The translations under genes and the position numbers were made by a program. Shown one piece after another: positions 16,260 through 22,741 of a DNA stretch of 64,000 nt. The stretch's first letter is position 1. Each line of letters starts with the position of its first letter. The notes under the pieces are model-generated. The model was not told the DNA's origin. It was given only the letters and a program-made list of their open reading frames with translations, and ran no database searches. The stretch is from a virus. The DNA is taken from positions 186,001 to 250,000 of the IMG/VR virus record IMGVR_UViG_3300036766_000194; one strand, written 5' to 3'.

Positions 16260-16523
16260 ATGCCAACCGGATGCAAATGTGGTGAAAATAAAACTGCTGA
16301 TGTTGGAACTCTTTGGTATGTAGAAGGAAGAAACGCTTATTCAGCCGACGCTTCAGATCTTCAACACTCTGGAGAACGAGGAAAGAAATGCCCTGGATGT
16401 AACGGACCCATGCCACCAGTACGGCTGAACTTTCTTCCAAGATCTCAAGGGGGAGAAAACATAACCCACTGGATAGGTCGATGTCTTAACTGTAAAGCCA
16501 ATATAACTATTTGGAATGACTAA
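16260..16523 (+). CDS. Stand-alone copy of the C-terminal zinc domain of the 55-kb baseplate gene
   Basis: The product has 87 residues. Apart from the first three codons it is identical, at nucleotide level as far as I compared, to the end of the 321-codon gene at 55.1-56.1 kb. It keeps CKCGE, a CPGC pair and a CLNC pair, so it should bind zinc. The truncated copy has its own ATG with GGAGG and a TATAAT upstream, so it may be expressed. After the stop an overlapping 23-codon frame (16516-16587, MTKIVYDQMGKLEDAI...) uses a second piece of the same source gene. It is either a new gene made by rearrangement or an assembly chimera. Confidence 0.6.
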   Translation: MPTGCKCGENKTADVGTLWYVEGRNAYSADASDLQHSGERGKKCPGCNGPMPPVRLNFLPRSQGGENITHWIGRCLNCKANITIWND

Positions 16524-16549
16524 AATTGTGTATGACCAGATGGGTAAAC
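16269..16549. repeat. Inverted 257-bp duplication plus 26-bp piece of the 55-kb gene
   Basis: Bases 16269-16525 equal the reverse complement of 55088-55344. Bases 16524-16549 equal the reverse complement of 55467-55492. In the source the 26-bp piece lies upstream of the 257-bp piece; here it follows it, joined over a 2-bp AA overlap. Confidence 0.9.
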
Positions 16550-16651
16550 TCGAGGACGCAATTCTTAAAGCTGAGGAGAATAGGTGATTCATATCTTCAA
16601 GACTTTCGACCAACGTCGGGAACGCCGTATTAAAACAAAAAGGAGCCGCTA

Positions 16652-16870
16652 ATGGACACTAATCGGCAGGCAATTCTTTTTCATCTCAAAAAGGGAGCAT
16701 CTCTAAAGATCGCTCTAAATAATCCTCAGGTGGCTTTTGTTTTCTATCCTGATGAAAAGTACGTCCCAGTGAACGCTGACACGGCTGCTGCTTTAATTGA
16801 AGAAGGGAATCTCATTGAAGTAAATCCTGGAGTTTTTGATCTTCTCAAGATTGCTTCAAACATAGTATAA
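16652..16870 (+). CDS. Small hypothetical protein
   Basis: The product has 72 residues, with AAGGAGCC ahead of the ATG. It is a mixed helix/strand protein: a helical start (RQAILFHLKKGASLKIALNN), a strand (VAFVFYPDEKYVPV) and a C-terminal pair of short helices. Its last base is shared with the ATG of the next gene (TAATG), so the two are translationally coupled. No family recognised. Confidence 0.6.
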   Translation: MDTNRQAILFHLKKGASLKIALNNPQVAFVFYPDEKYVPVNADTAAALIEEGNLIEVNPGVFDLLKIASNIV

Positions 16871-17196
16871 TGTTTTGGATACTTCTATTAGTTCAAAATG
16901 TAATACTTCCTCTACTCCTCGCCTATGGTGTGTTGAAAATGGACCAATATTGGCATGGGAAGCAGGAATTCAACCGCGCCTATGCGCGTGCTGTCAGTTT
17001 AGGTGTGGATAGTCGTAAACACCCAGAAAAAGTCACCTTGGAAGCTCTATTCATGGCCAGTGAAGCAGAGTTAGAATACGCAACAGAGAATATTGGGAGA
17101 GATGTAAACCAAATCTTCAAAGAATTGGAAGAAGAAATTTCTGACGAGTTAATGGAACACGTATTTCGTGGAAGATCAAAATCCTCGGGTGCTTAA
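16870..17196 (+). CDS. Small single-pass membrane protein
   Basis: The product has 108 residues. Residues 1-22 are a membrane helix (FWILLLVQNVILPLLLAYGVL). The rest is a soluble, mostly acidic helical domain (LEALFMASEAELEYATENIG, IFKELEEEISDELMEHVF). A one-helix anchor with a cytoplasmic acidic domain fits small phage membrane proteins, such as superinfection or holin-associated proteins, but there is no specific evidence. It is coupled to the preceding gene by TAATG, and its stop overlaps an ATG that is followed at once by TGA. Confidence 0.6.
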   Translation: MFWILLLVQNVILPLLLAYGVLKMDQYWHGKQEFNRAYARAVSLGVDSRKHPEKVTLEALFMASEAELEYATENIGRDVNQIFKELEEEISDELMEHVFRGRSKSSGA

Positions 17197-17225
17197 TGTG
17201 ACCGTCAGACTATGACTGTTATTAC

Positions 17226-17366
17226 GTGGTGGGGATATTTTCTTCATTAGAAAAAGCACGGGAGTTTGCTGCTGAAAAGAATTCGGCCTACTCTGGTATA
17301 CACGAATATGTTTTAGATGAAGTTTTAGGTGAACCCGGTGAAGAAGTCTATCACTCCGTCGTATAA
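17226..17366 (+). CDS. Small phage protein with start-stop oddity
   Basis: The product has 46 residues if GTG at 17226 is used (VVGIFSSLEKAREFAAEKN..., acidic end). The coding pattern clearly extends upstream in frame (DYDCYY) to a TGA at 17199-17201. That TGA directly follows an ATG (17196-17198) overlapping the previous stop as TAATG. The natural start would therefore be ATG-TGA-CCG..., readable only by UGA readthrough; otherwise the second codon has mutated. A tRNA with anticodon UCA is present at 54 kb. The YVVGIFSSLEKA pattern is common in short phage proteins of unknown function. Confidence 0.45.
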   Translation: MVGIFSSLEKAREFAAEKNSAYSGIHEYVLDEVLGEPGEEVYHSVV

Positions 17367-17370
17367 AACG

Positions 17371-17399
17371 AAACACCCCGCCTTTTGAGCGGGGTGTTT
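17371..17399. terminator. Bidirectional terminator between convergent genes
   Basis: An 11-bp perfect stem (AAACACCCCGC / GCGG-GGTGTTT) with a 7-base loop separates the plus-strand cluster from the minus-strand scaffold-like gene. Both flanks are A/T-rich, and the minus direction continues into a T-rich stretch. Confidence 0.8.
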
Positions 17400-17438
17400 A
17401 AACTGAAGATGCCATCTTCAGGGTTGTATTAAACTCTG

Positions 17439-18839
17439 TTACTCGTCGCCAAAGAGCAAGTCAGCAAGAGATCCCTCAGTAGGTGCCCCGGCTGTAACCT
17501 TTAACTTCTTGATGGTTTCCTTCTTAGCAGCTGCCTTAGGAGTTTCCATGACAGGCTGTTGGTCTTCCTTAATGCGCTTCTGTCCGCTGTCTTCGGGCTT
17601 CTGATCTTCAATCAATTCTGCCCAAATGTCACCAGTGTGGTCGGATTCGCTATCGCGATCATCACCCTTGAGTTCAGATTCAAAGTGATTTGCTGCCTCA
17701 CCAGTAAAGGAGGGAACTACATCCACCCCGTCCACTGAAGTAGCTTCCTTGTAAGAGGCGAATAAGGTTGCCATCGAATCGTCACCTTCTACAGAAGCAA
17801 ACATCCCGGACATTTCATTGGAATTGTTGTCCATTGATGCTGCCATCTCACCTTCTTCAGAAGGCCCGAAGAAATCTTCTCCGCCTCCCATTTCATCCAT
17901 ACCCTCTTCCATCTCTTCGCCTTCATTTGCCAAGGAATCAACCTTGTCTTCAGGCTGAGAGAAAATAGAGTTGAGATCCAGTTCTTCCTGACCCTCTTCT
18001 AGAATAGTCTCTTCAATGTTTTGAATAGCCTGTTGTGCTTCTGCAATCTGCTCAGAAACCTGTTCTTTCTTTTCTTCTGTTAACATTGTTGCAGCTTCCT
18101 CTTCAGGAGCAGGTGCTGCCTCTTCTGTAGGTACCTCTTCAGCTGCTGGTGCTTCCTCAACTGGGGCTTCTTCAGCCTCCGGAGCGGCCTCAACAGGCGC
18201 AGCGTCTCCTTCATCAGCCTTCTTAGAAACTACATGTTCCTTGCAACCTACCTTACCGCATTCTGCACACTTGGAATCTGCCTTTTTTGCAGCGGCAGAA
18301 ACAGACTTCTGTTCTTTCTCACTGCCCTCACTCTTATCAACGGAGTCAGCGGGACGAGATTCCGACTTGCTTGCGTCCATTTCCTTTGGTTCAGAACCCT
18401 TGCGACCATCTTCGTACTTGTCAGGCTGAGGTCCTGCATCCTTACGATCGTCTGCAACCTTGCCAGCATTCTTGGCGTCACCCTTAACTTCTGTGGTTAC
18501 GGCACTCTTTTCCTTATTCAATTCGGATTCGGGAGACATAAGGTCATTAAGATCCTTCTTGTGTACCGACTCATACGTCTCAGCAAATTTGGACCAGTGA
18601 GCATTGATAGCGGTCTGACGTAGAGCCGCCTTCAATACTTTAGTGGACGCGCTCAATAGCGCAGACGCCAGGTGCTGTTGCACCTCAGCGGGAGCTTTAG
18701 GTAGCATGGTCTTGGCGATGGTCCAAGCACAGACTGTGCGTACACGAGCCTCTTTGCTTGCTGCCGTTACCACTTCTTGTGCCTGCTTTGCAGCGGCAAT
18801 ACGCTCTTTTATGGGGGACTTTTCGTTAAGATTCGCCAT
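17439..18839 (-). CDS. Acidic scaffold-like protein
   Basis: The product has 466 residues from ATG 18839, behind AAGGAAAG. The N-terminal ~100 residues are helical and basic-neutral (KERIAAAKQAQEVVTAASK). A long low-complexity acidic middle is built of Glu/Ala/Pro repeats (APVEAAPEAEEAPVEEAPA) with one CAECGKVGCKEH metal-binding-like motif near residue 195. The end is basic (KKETIKKLKV) and acidic again (LADLLFGDE). Highly charged, low-complexity proteins beside the prohead protease and capsid genes are usually prohead scaffold or core proteins. The assignment rests on composition and position. Confidence 0.55.
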   Translation of the reverse strand: MANLNEKSPIKERIAAAKQAQEVVTAASKEARVRTVCAWTIAKTMLPKAPAEVQQHLASALLSASTKVLKAALRQTAINAHWSKFAETYESVHKKDLNDLMSPESELNKEKSAVTTEVKGDAKNAGKVADDRKDAGPQPDKYEDGRKGSEPKEMDASKSESRPADSVDKSEGSEKEQKSVSAAAKKADSKCAECGKVGCKEHVVSKKADEGDAAPVEAAPEAEEAPVEEAPAAEEVPTEEAAPAPEEEAATMLTEEKKEQVSEQIAEAQQAIQNIEETILEEGQEELDLNSIFSQPEDKVDSLANEGEEMEEGMDEMGGGEDFFGPSEEGEMAASMDNNSNEMSGMFASVEGDDSMATLFASYKEATSVDGVDVVPSFTGEAANHFESELKGDDRDSESDHTGDIWAELIEDQKPEDSGQKRIKEDQQPVMETPKAAAKKETIKKLKVTAGAPTEGSLADLLFGDE

Positions 18840-18844
18840 GTTCA

Positions 18845-18860
18845 CTTTCCTTTAAGAAAG
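18845..18860 (-). promoter_or_regulatory. Ribosome-site hairpin of the scaffold-like gene
   Basis: CTTTC (18845-18849) pairs with GAAAG (18856-18860). The AAGGAAAG ribosome site lies in the loop and 3' arm on the message. Confidence 0.35.
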
Positions 18861-18947
18861 ATTGGGGATATACAAACCCCTTCTTCTTTGTGTTCTAAAG
18901 TTAATTTATTATCAAAAAGCGGTTATCCGCTTTTTGAATCCCTGCTA

Positions 18948-19817
18948 TTACTTCAATTTAGAAGCTATTTCACTCATTTCCAGCATTAAATCTTCATGTT
19001 CACTAACACTAGCTGCTTTTGCGAACTTGGATTCCTTATCAGATTCAGCAGAAGCCGTAGTATAAGGAGTCTTAGGACCAATCCACTCTTCCATGACTGT
19101 ATTACGTTTAACCGCCCCTGGAAAAGCGGGAGTAGCAACCCAAGAAGCCTCAACGAATTTGACTCCACCATTTTTCATTGTCTTATGGCCACAAAGTTCT
19201 GCCACACGACGGGGAACGCCATTTTCATCGTTTAAAAAAGAACCTTTTTGAAAAGCCAAGTGATTACAGTAATTTCCATTATCGGTAACTCTTGCCCCGC
19301 AAAAAGAACAAATTACCAAGTCTGTAACACAACCCATGCTCAGATACTTGACTTTGCCTGAACGGATGTCGTCAATCAACTGTGTGTGTGCAAGGTCAGT
19401 GGCTACCAAGATGTCAACTAAATAAACCCACACTCCAGAAGCAATATTTATCTTACGAAGAATCGCATCCAAAATATGCCCCTTAGCGAATTTTGAGTTT
19501 TGAAAGTGTTCAACGAAGTTAAATGCTCCTACAAATGACTTATGAGACAACTTTAAGACTTCATTAGTCCAGGCATCGTCATTGTTGTTGACAAGATGGC
19601 TGCATTCTGGCTTGATAAAATAGTCATTAGGATCATCCTCTACCATGACAGAACTCATGATTGTGCAGTGTGATAAAAGATAGATACTTTTATCTGCTTT
19701 GGCTGCTATTTTTAAAAACGATGAGGAATTTGAGAAATTAGAATACAATGTATTCCAGTCTCTAATGTTGATAACTGGGTCGGCTACTAAGGCACGTGCT
19801 GTTTTGATAAAAGGCAT
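18948..19817 (-). CDS. Prohead (head maturation) protease candidate
   Basis: The product has 289 residues. The core reads SHKSFVGAFNFVEHFQNSKF, then KGHILDAILRK, then VYLVDILVATDLAHTQLI and KVKYLSMGCVTD, followed by a zinc-like CSFCG...NYCNHL. This order matches head-maturation serine proteases of large phages: strand-helix units with a catalytic His and a Ser in the SMG segment. The exact catalytic pair cannot be proven from sequence alone. Its location between the scaffold-like and capsid genes and the tail genes is typical. The C-terminus is acidic and lysine-rich, possibly a self-cleaved tail. Confidence 0.6.
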   Translation of the reverse strand: MPFIKTARALVADPVINIRDWNTLYSNFSNSSSFLKIAAKADKSIYLLSHCTIMSSVMVEDDPNDYFIKPECSHLVNNNDDAWTNEVLKLSHKSFVGAFNFVEHFQNSKFAKGHILDAILRKINIASGVWVYLVDILVATDLAHTQLIDDIRSGKVKYLSMGCVTDLVICSFCGARVTDNGNYCNHLAFQKGSFLNDENGVPRRVAELCGHKTMKNGGVKFVEASWVATPAFPGAVKRNTVMEEWIGPKTPYTTASAESDKESKFAKAASVSEHEDLMLEMSEIASKLK

Positions 19818-19877
19818 AGCTATAATGTGTGTTGTAATTAAATAATTACAGTATCAAGTAGTATAGGAGCACTACTT

Positions 19878-20807
19878 ATGCGTAAAACTGATATAAGAGA
19901 TATAAGATTCGATTGTTGGGTGGCTCTACGAGAAACTAGGAATGGATATTGGCTATGTAGGTGCGATTGTGGATTTGAAAAAGAGGTTCTAAAGAACAAT
20001 CTAGTACAAGGTCGTAGTCGTAGCTGTGGCTGTAACGCCCCCTACAAAGATCTAACAGGAAAGGTTTTTACACGATTAACAGTGATAGAAAAAGCTCCTT
20101 CACAGGTAACAAATAAAGAACGACACACTATGTGGAAAGTGCGTTGTCAGTGTGGTACAGAAAAGATAGTTTCTGGAAAAAACCTACAGTCTCATCACAC
20201 CAAAAGTTGTGGATGTTTAGGAAAAAGTGCCGTTTGGTTGCACTTAGATATAAGTGGAAAACGTTTTGGTAGGTTGAAAGTATTGGAAAAAGTAGGGGTA
20301 GAAAATGATAGAACTATTTGGAGAACTTTATGTGATTGTGGTGCTGAAAAGACTATTGCTGGTTCAGATCTCACATATGGAAATACAAAAAGTTGTGGTT
20401 GCTTAAAATACACCAGTAGAATGTTGTCTTTCGGTAGAGCGGCAAGAAATAATATGTATGAACACTATCGTTTAAACTGTGCAAAAAAACGAAATCTACC
20501 TTGGGACCTAACTAACGAACAATTTGACAAGTTAACACAGGAGAATTGCTACTATTGTGGAATGTCTCCTTCTAATCGTTGTAGGGGTTCAAAACTGGGA
20601 GGAGATTTTGTCTACAACGGTTTGGATAGAAAAAACAATGATCTAGGGTACGTTATAGAAAATGTAGTAACTTGCTGTAAACACTGTAACCGAGCTAAAT
20701 CTAGTCTTTCTTTTTTAGAATTTATAGCCTATATAAAAAGACTATGCACTCATTTCCAGAATTTTAGGGCAAAGGATCATGAAATGTTTTTAAGTATTCA
20801 TCCTTAG
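19878..20807 (+). CDS. HNH endonuclease with repeated zinc modules
   Basis: The product has 309 residues. Three N-terminal repeats of ~55 residues each have a Cys-rich core: WLCRCDCGFEKEV...SCGCN, WKVRCQCGTEKIV...SCGCL, and WRTLCDCGAEKTI...SCGCL. These are linked by GKVFTRLTVIEKA / GKRFGRLKVLEKV strands, a DNA-binding module known from phage homing proteins. The C-terminus is the HNH nuclease (CYYCGMSP...YNGLDRKNNDLGY...CCKHCNRAKSSL). It is on the plus strand between two minus-strand genes. Its last 44 bases overlap the end of the convergent gene, suggesting insertion close to that gene's 3' end. Confidence 0.85.
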   Translation: MRKTDIRDIRFDCWVALRETRNGYWLCRCDCGFEKEVLKNNLVQGRSRSCGCNAPYKDLTGKVFTRLTVIEKAPSQVTNKERHTMWKVRCQCGTEKIVSGKNLQSHHTKSCGCLGKSAVWLHLDISGKRFGRLKVLEKVGVENDRTIWRTLCDCGAEKTIAGSDLTYGNTKSCGCLKYTSRMLSFGRAARNNMYEHYRLNCAKKRNLPWDLTNEQFDKLTQENCYYCGMSPSNRCRGSKLGGDFVYNGLDRKNNDLGYVIENVVTCCKHCNRAKSSLSFLEFIAYIKRLCTHFQNFRAKDHEMFLSIHP

Positions 20808-21918
20808 ACTCTGACCAAAGTGCTTCCATATCAACACCTTCCATTCGGGCCATTTCCTTCATACGAGGATCAGACATGAAACGTAATTTGACATCTTCTT
20901 CCTGCTCTGATATGAAATCCAACCAATTATCAGTAGCAACCTTTTCCATGGCTTGCTTAGATCTTAACCAGTGATTTATAAGATTTTGTTCACGACTGTC
21001 TAATTCTACCCAGGGACGGAAGAACAGCATTGAAGTTGGTTTGCCCGTTACTCCTAGCAATTTGCAACGACCTTTTGGAGTTAAAGCATTCCATGCCTGT
21101 TCTATGTTCTCACTAGAAATCTTTTTACTGGTTCCCCCACTGATTGTATCCTGTTTAATTTCTTCTTTAACATCTTCATCGAGATGACGACGCATATCGT
21201 TACGTGGCGGGAGTTTGGTAGGAGTCTCGTGGAATTCAACTTCTGAATCCCGAGGCTTAGAAGACGGAGTCGTGTTGAACTTATGTGCTACAGGAGGCTT
21301 ACCACGCTCACGACGTTTACGATTAAACAGCCAGGGTTCATCCTTAAAGCGACTGGGCATCTTATCAAAATGTCTCAATTGTCGAGTAACATTGGGAGCA
21401 AAGGTTTGAACATTTCGCGCAGCCGTCTTGCCCTTTAATCCTTGTAAGAATCCGTCTAATTCGAACAGTTCTCCCTGTTGAACGGGGATACGTTTCTCAA
21501 ATAATGTAAACCCCCAGTTGGTAACTTCTAACCTAAGACCAGGAAGATTTTTATTATTATAATGACTATACCCATCACATCGGTGGTATCTTCCACGGTG
21601 GTCTGAAGCGGTGGGAATCTTATACCAACCCATTTCTTCTATAGAATCTTGACTAGACCCATATCTTACATTTTCAGGTTCTGTACCTTTTTGAGCGTAA
21701 GGGAATCTGTCAGTAGATTCAGATGATGCGCGAGGATCCTGCGCTGCTTCAGGTCTGTTCAATTCTATACTGGTCTGATCTAGGGCTTGCTTTTTCTTCT
21801 TTTCATCTTCTTCACAAATACACTTAGCGGTAGGTTTTAGGCAAAAAGCGCAAGTATTATGCTTCCAAGATGTGCTTGTTTTATGTGTGGGAGCTACCGT
21901 TTGTTTTTTACTAACCAT
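20764..21918 (-). CDS. Hypothetical virion-locus protein with zinc motif
   Basis: The product has 384 residues. A CAFCLKPTAKCIC motif near residue 25 could bind metal. A Lys/Glu-rich linker follows. Residues ~95-160 form a strand-rich segment (GLRLEVTNWGFTLFEKRIPV). The C-terminal third is helical (IEQAWNALTPKGRCKLLGV, LDFISEQEEDVKLRFMSD). It lies in the tail/capsid operon between the tube candidate and the protease candidate, and its final codons overlap the inserted HNH gene on the other strand. The original C-terminus may therefore have been altered. No family recognised. Confidence 0.6.
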   Translation of the reverse strand: MVSKKQTVAPTHKTSTSWKHNTCAFCLKPTAKCICEEDEKKKKQALDQTSIELNRPEAAQDPRASSESTDRFPYAQKGTEPENVRYGSSQDSIEEMGWYKIPTASDHRGRYHRCDGYSHYNNKNLPGLRLEVTNWGFTLFEKRIPVQQGELFELDGFLQGLKGKTAARNVQTFAPNVTRQLRHFDKMPSRFKDEPWLFNRKRRERGKPPVAHKFNTTPSSKPRDSEVEFHETPTKLPPRNDMRRHLDEDVKEEIKQDTISGGTSKKISSENIEQAWNALTPKGRCKLLGVTGKPTSMLFFRPWVELDSREQNLINHWLRSKQAMEKVATDNWLDFISEQEEDVKLRFMSDPRMKEMARMEGVDMEALWSESKDEYLKTFHDPLP

Positions 21919-21938
21919 ATCACCCTCAAGAAATAAAG

Positions 21939-21963
21939 ACGCAGCATGAGGTAGCTCCGCTGC
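21939..21963 (-). terminator. Terminator after the tube-candidate gene
   Basis: CGCAGC and GCTGCG arms form a stem just after the stop of the minus-strand gene. The message continues with TCTTTATTT. Moderate strength. Confidence 0.5.
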
Positions 21964-21983
21964 GCCTTTTAACTAGCTAACTA

Positions 21984-22060
21984 CTGTAGCATCACCCTTG
22001 TTATTTCCGCTGTTGGAAAAGAAGCGAGCGACCTGTAGCATCACCCTTGTTATTTCCGCT
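21984..22060. repeat. 49-bp-offset tandem duplication at the 3' end of the tube-candidate gene
   Basis: A 28-base sequence occurs at 21984-22011 and again at 22033-22060, offset 49 bp. The upstream copy on the message is read as GNNKGDAT in frame. The second copy falls in another frame and supplies the TAA stop. Confidence 0.85.
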
Positions 22061-22687
22061 ATCAATAAAGTCTCCGTAAACGCTGCCAGAGATATCAAAA
22101 ATGTCTGTAACGGTAATGCTGCAATCTTCTGCTACAGCTGCGGTTTCTACCTGATAGCCAGAGTTGTAAGAGTTCATCCAGCATCCTTCGTATACCGTAA
22201 CCACCGCATACAGCCCAGAATTACCCAGGTTGTTCAGCCCGCCTTCATTCGGTACATCTGCCTTAGAAGCCTTACCATGATTGCGTGTTTCTGAAGCAAG
22301 TTCAGAAAAAACTATTTCTGTCTTGATGTCAAAGGGCCATTTGTGATGCTTCAAAGATCTTACCAATCCACTAACTCCTGCTTTATAACCAAACATCTGC
22401 TGTAGGTTAGCAAGATAAAGAGCGGTACGAGTAACGCTAATGGTTGTTGGCTGCGTTACACCAGGGACTAGTTCCGCGATCTGATCACCATAACCAAGTC
22501 CACGAATAGTTTCAATATTCTTAGTCTCTGACACGCTGAAGGACGAAGTCACTCCTAGCTTTACAAACTTACCTACATCCACTGCGGGAGTGAAAATCTT
22601 AAACCGGGTACTAATGACCGATTCGGTCTGACCCGTTGTTCCTTGGCGGTAAAGATATCCGCCGATTGCGTTTGATCCGCTTGCCAT
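22001..22687 (-). CDS. Tail tube candidate with rewritten C-terminus
   Basis: The product has 228 residues. It has the strand-rich, Gly-rich look of tube proteins: VGKFVKLGVTSSFSVSETKNI, a VTQPTTISVTRTALYL segment, a conserved-looking VYEGCWMNSYNSGYQVETAAVAEDCSITVTDI near the end. The gene sits a few kilobases downstream of the sheath in the same operon. A 49-bp duplication replaced the ancestral end (GNNKGDATVVS) with a new GRSLLFQQRK end, because 49 is not a multiple of three. A GTTGCT/AGCAAC hairpin precedes AAGGAG and the ATG. The tube assignment is by pattern and context only. Confidence 0.5.
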   Translation of the reverse strand: MASGSNAIGGYLYRQGTTGQTESVISTRFKIFTPAVDVGKFVKLGVTSSFSVSETKNIETIRGLGYGDQIAELVPGVTQPTTISVTRTALYLANLQQMFGYKAGVSGLVRSLKHHKWPFDIKTEIVFSELASETRNHGKASKADVPNEGGLNNLGNSGLYAVVTVYEGCWMNSYNSGYQVETAAVAEDCSITVTDIFDISGSVYGDFIDSGNNKGDATGRSLLFQQRK

Positions 22688-22700
22688 GTTGTTTCTCCTT

Positions 22701-22719
22701 GTTGCTACTAATTAGCAAC
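22701..22719 (-). promoter_or_regulatory. Stem-loop just upstream of the tube-candidate ribosome site
   Basis: GTTGCT (22701-22706) and AGCAAC (22714-22719) form a 6-bp stem directly 5' of AAGGAG on the message. It leaves the ribosome site free, so it may stabilise the 5' end rather than block it. Confidence 0.4.
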
Positions 22720-22741
22720 GAAGTTGTTTTCTACTATTCCG

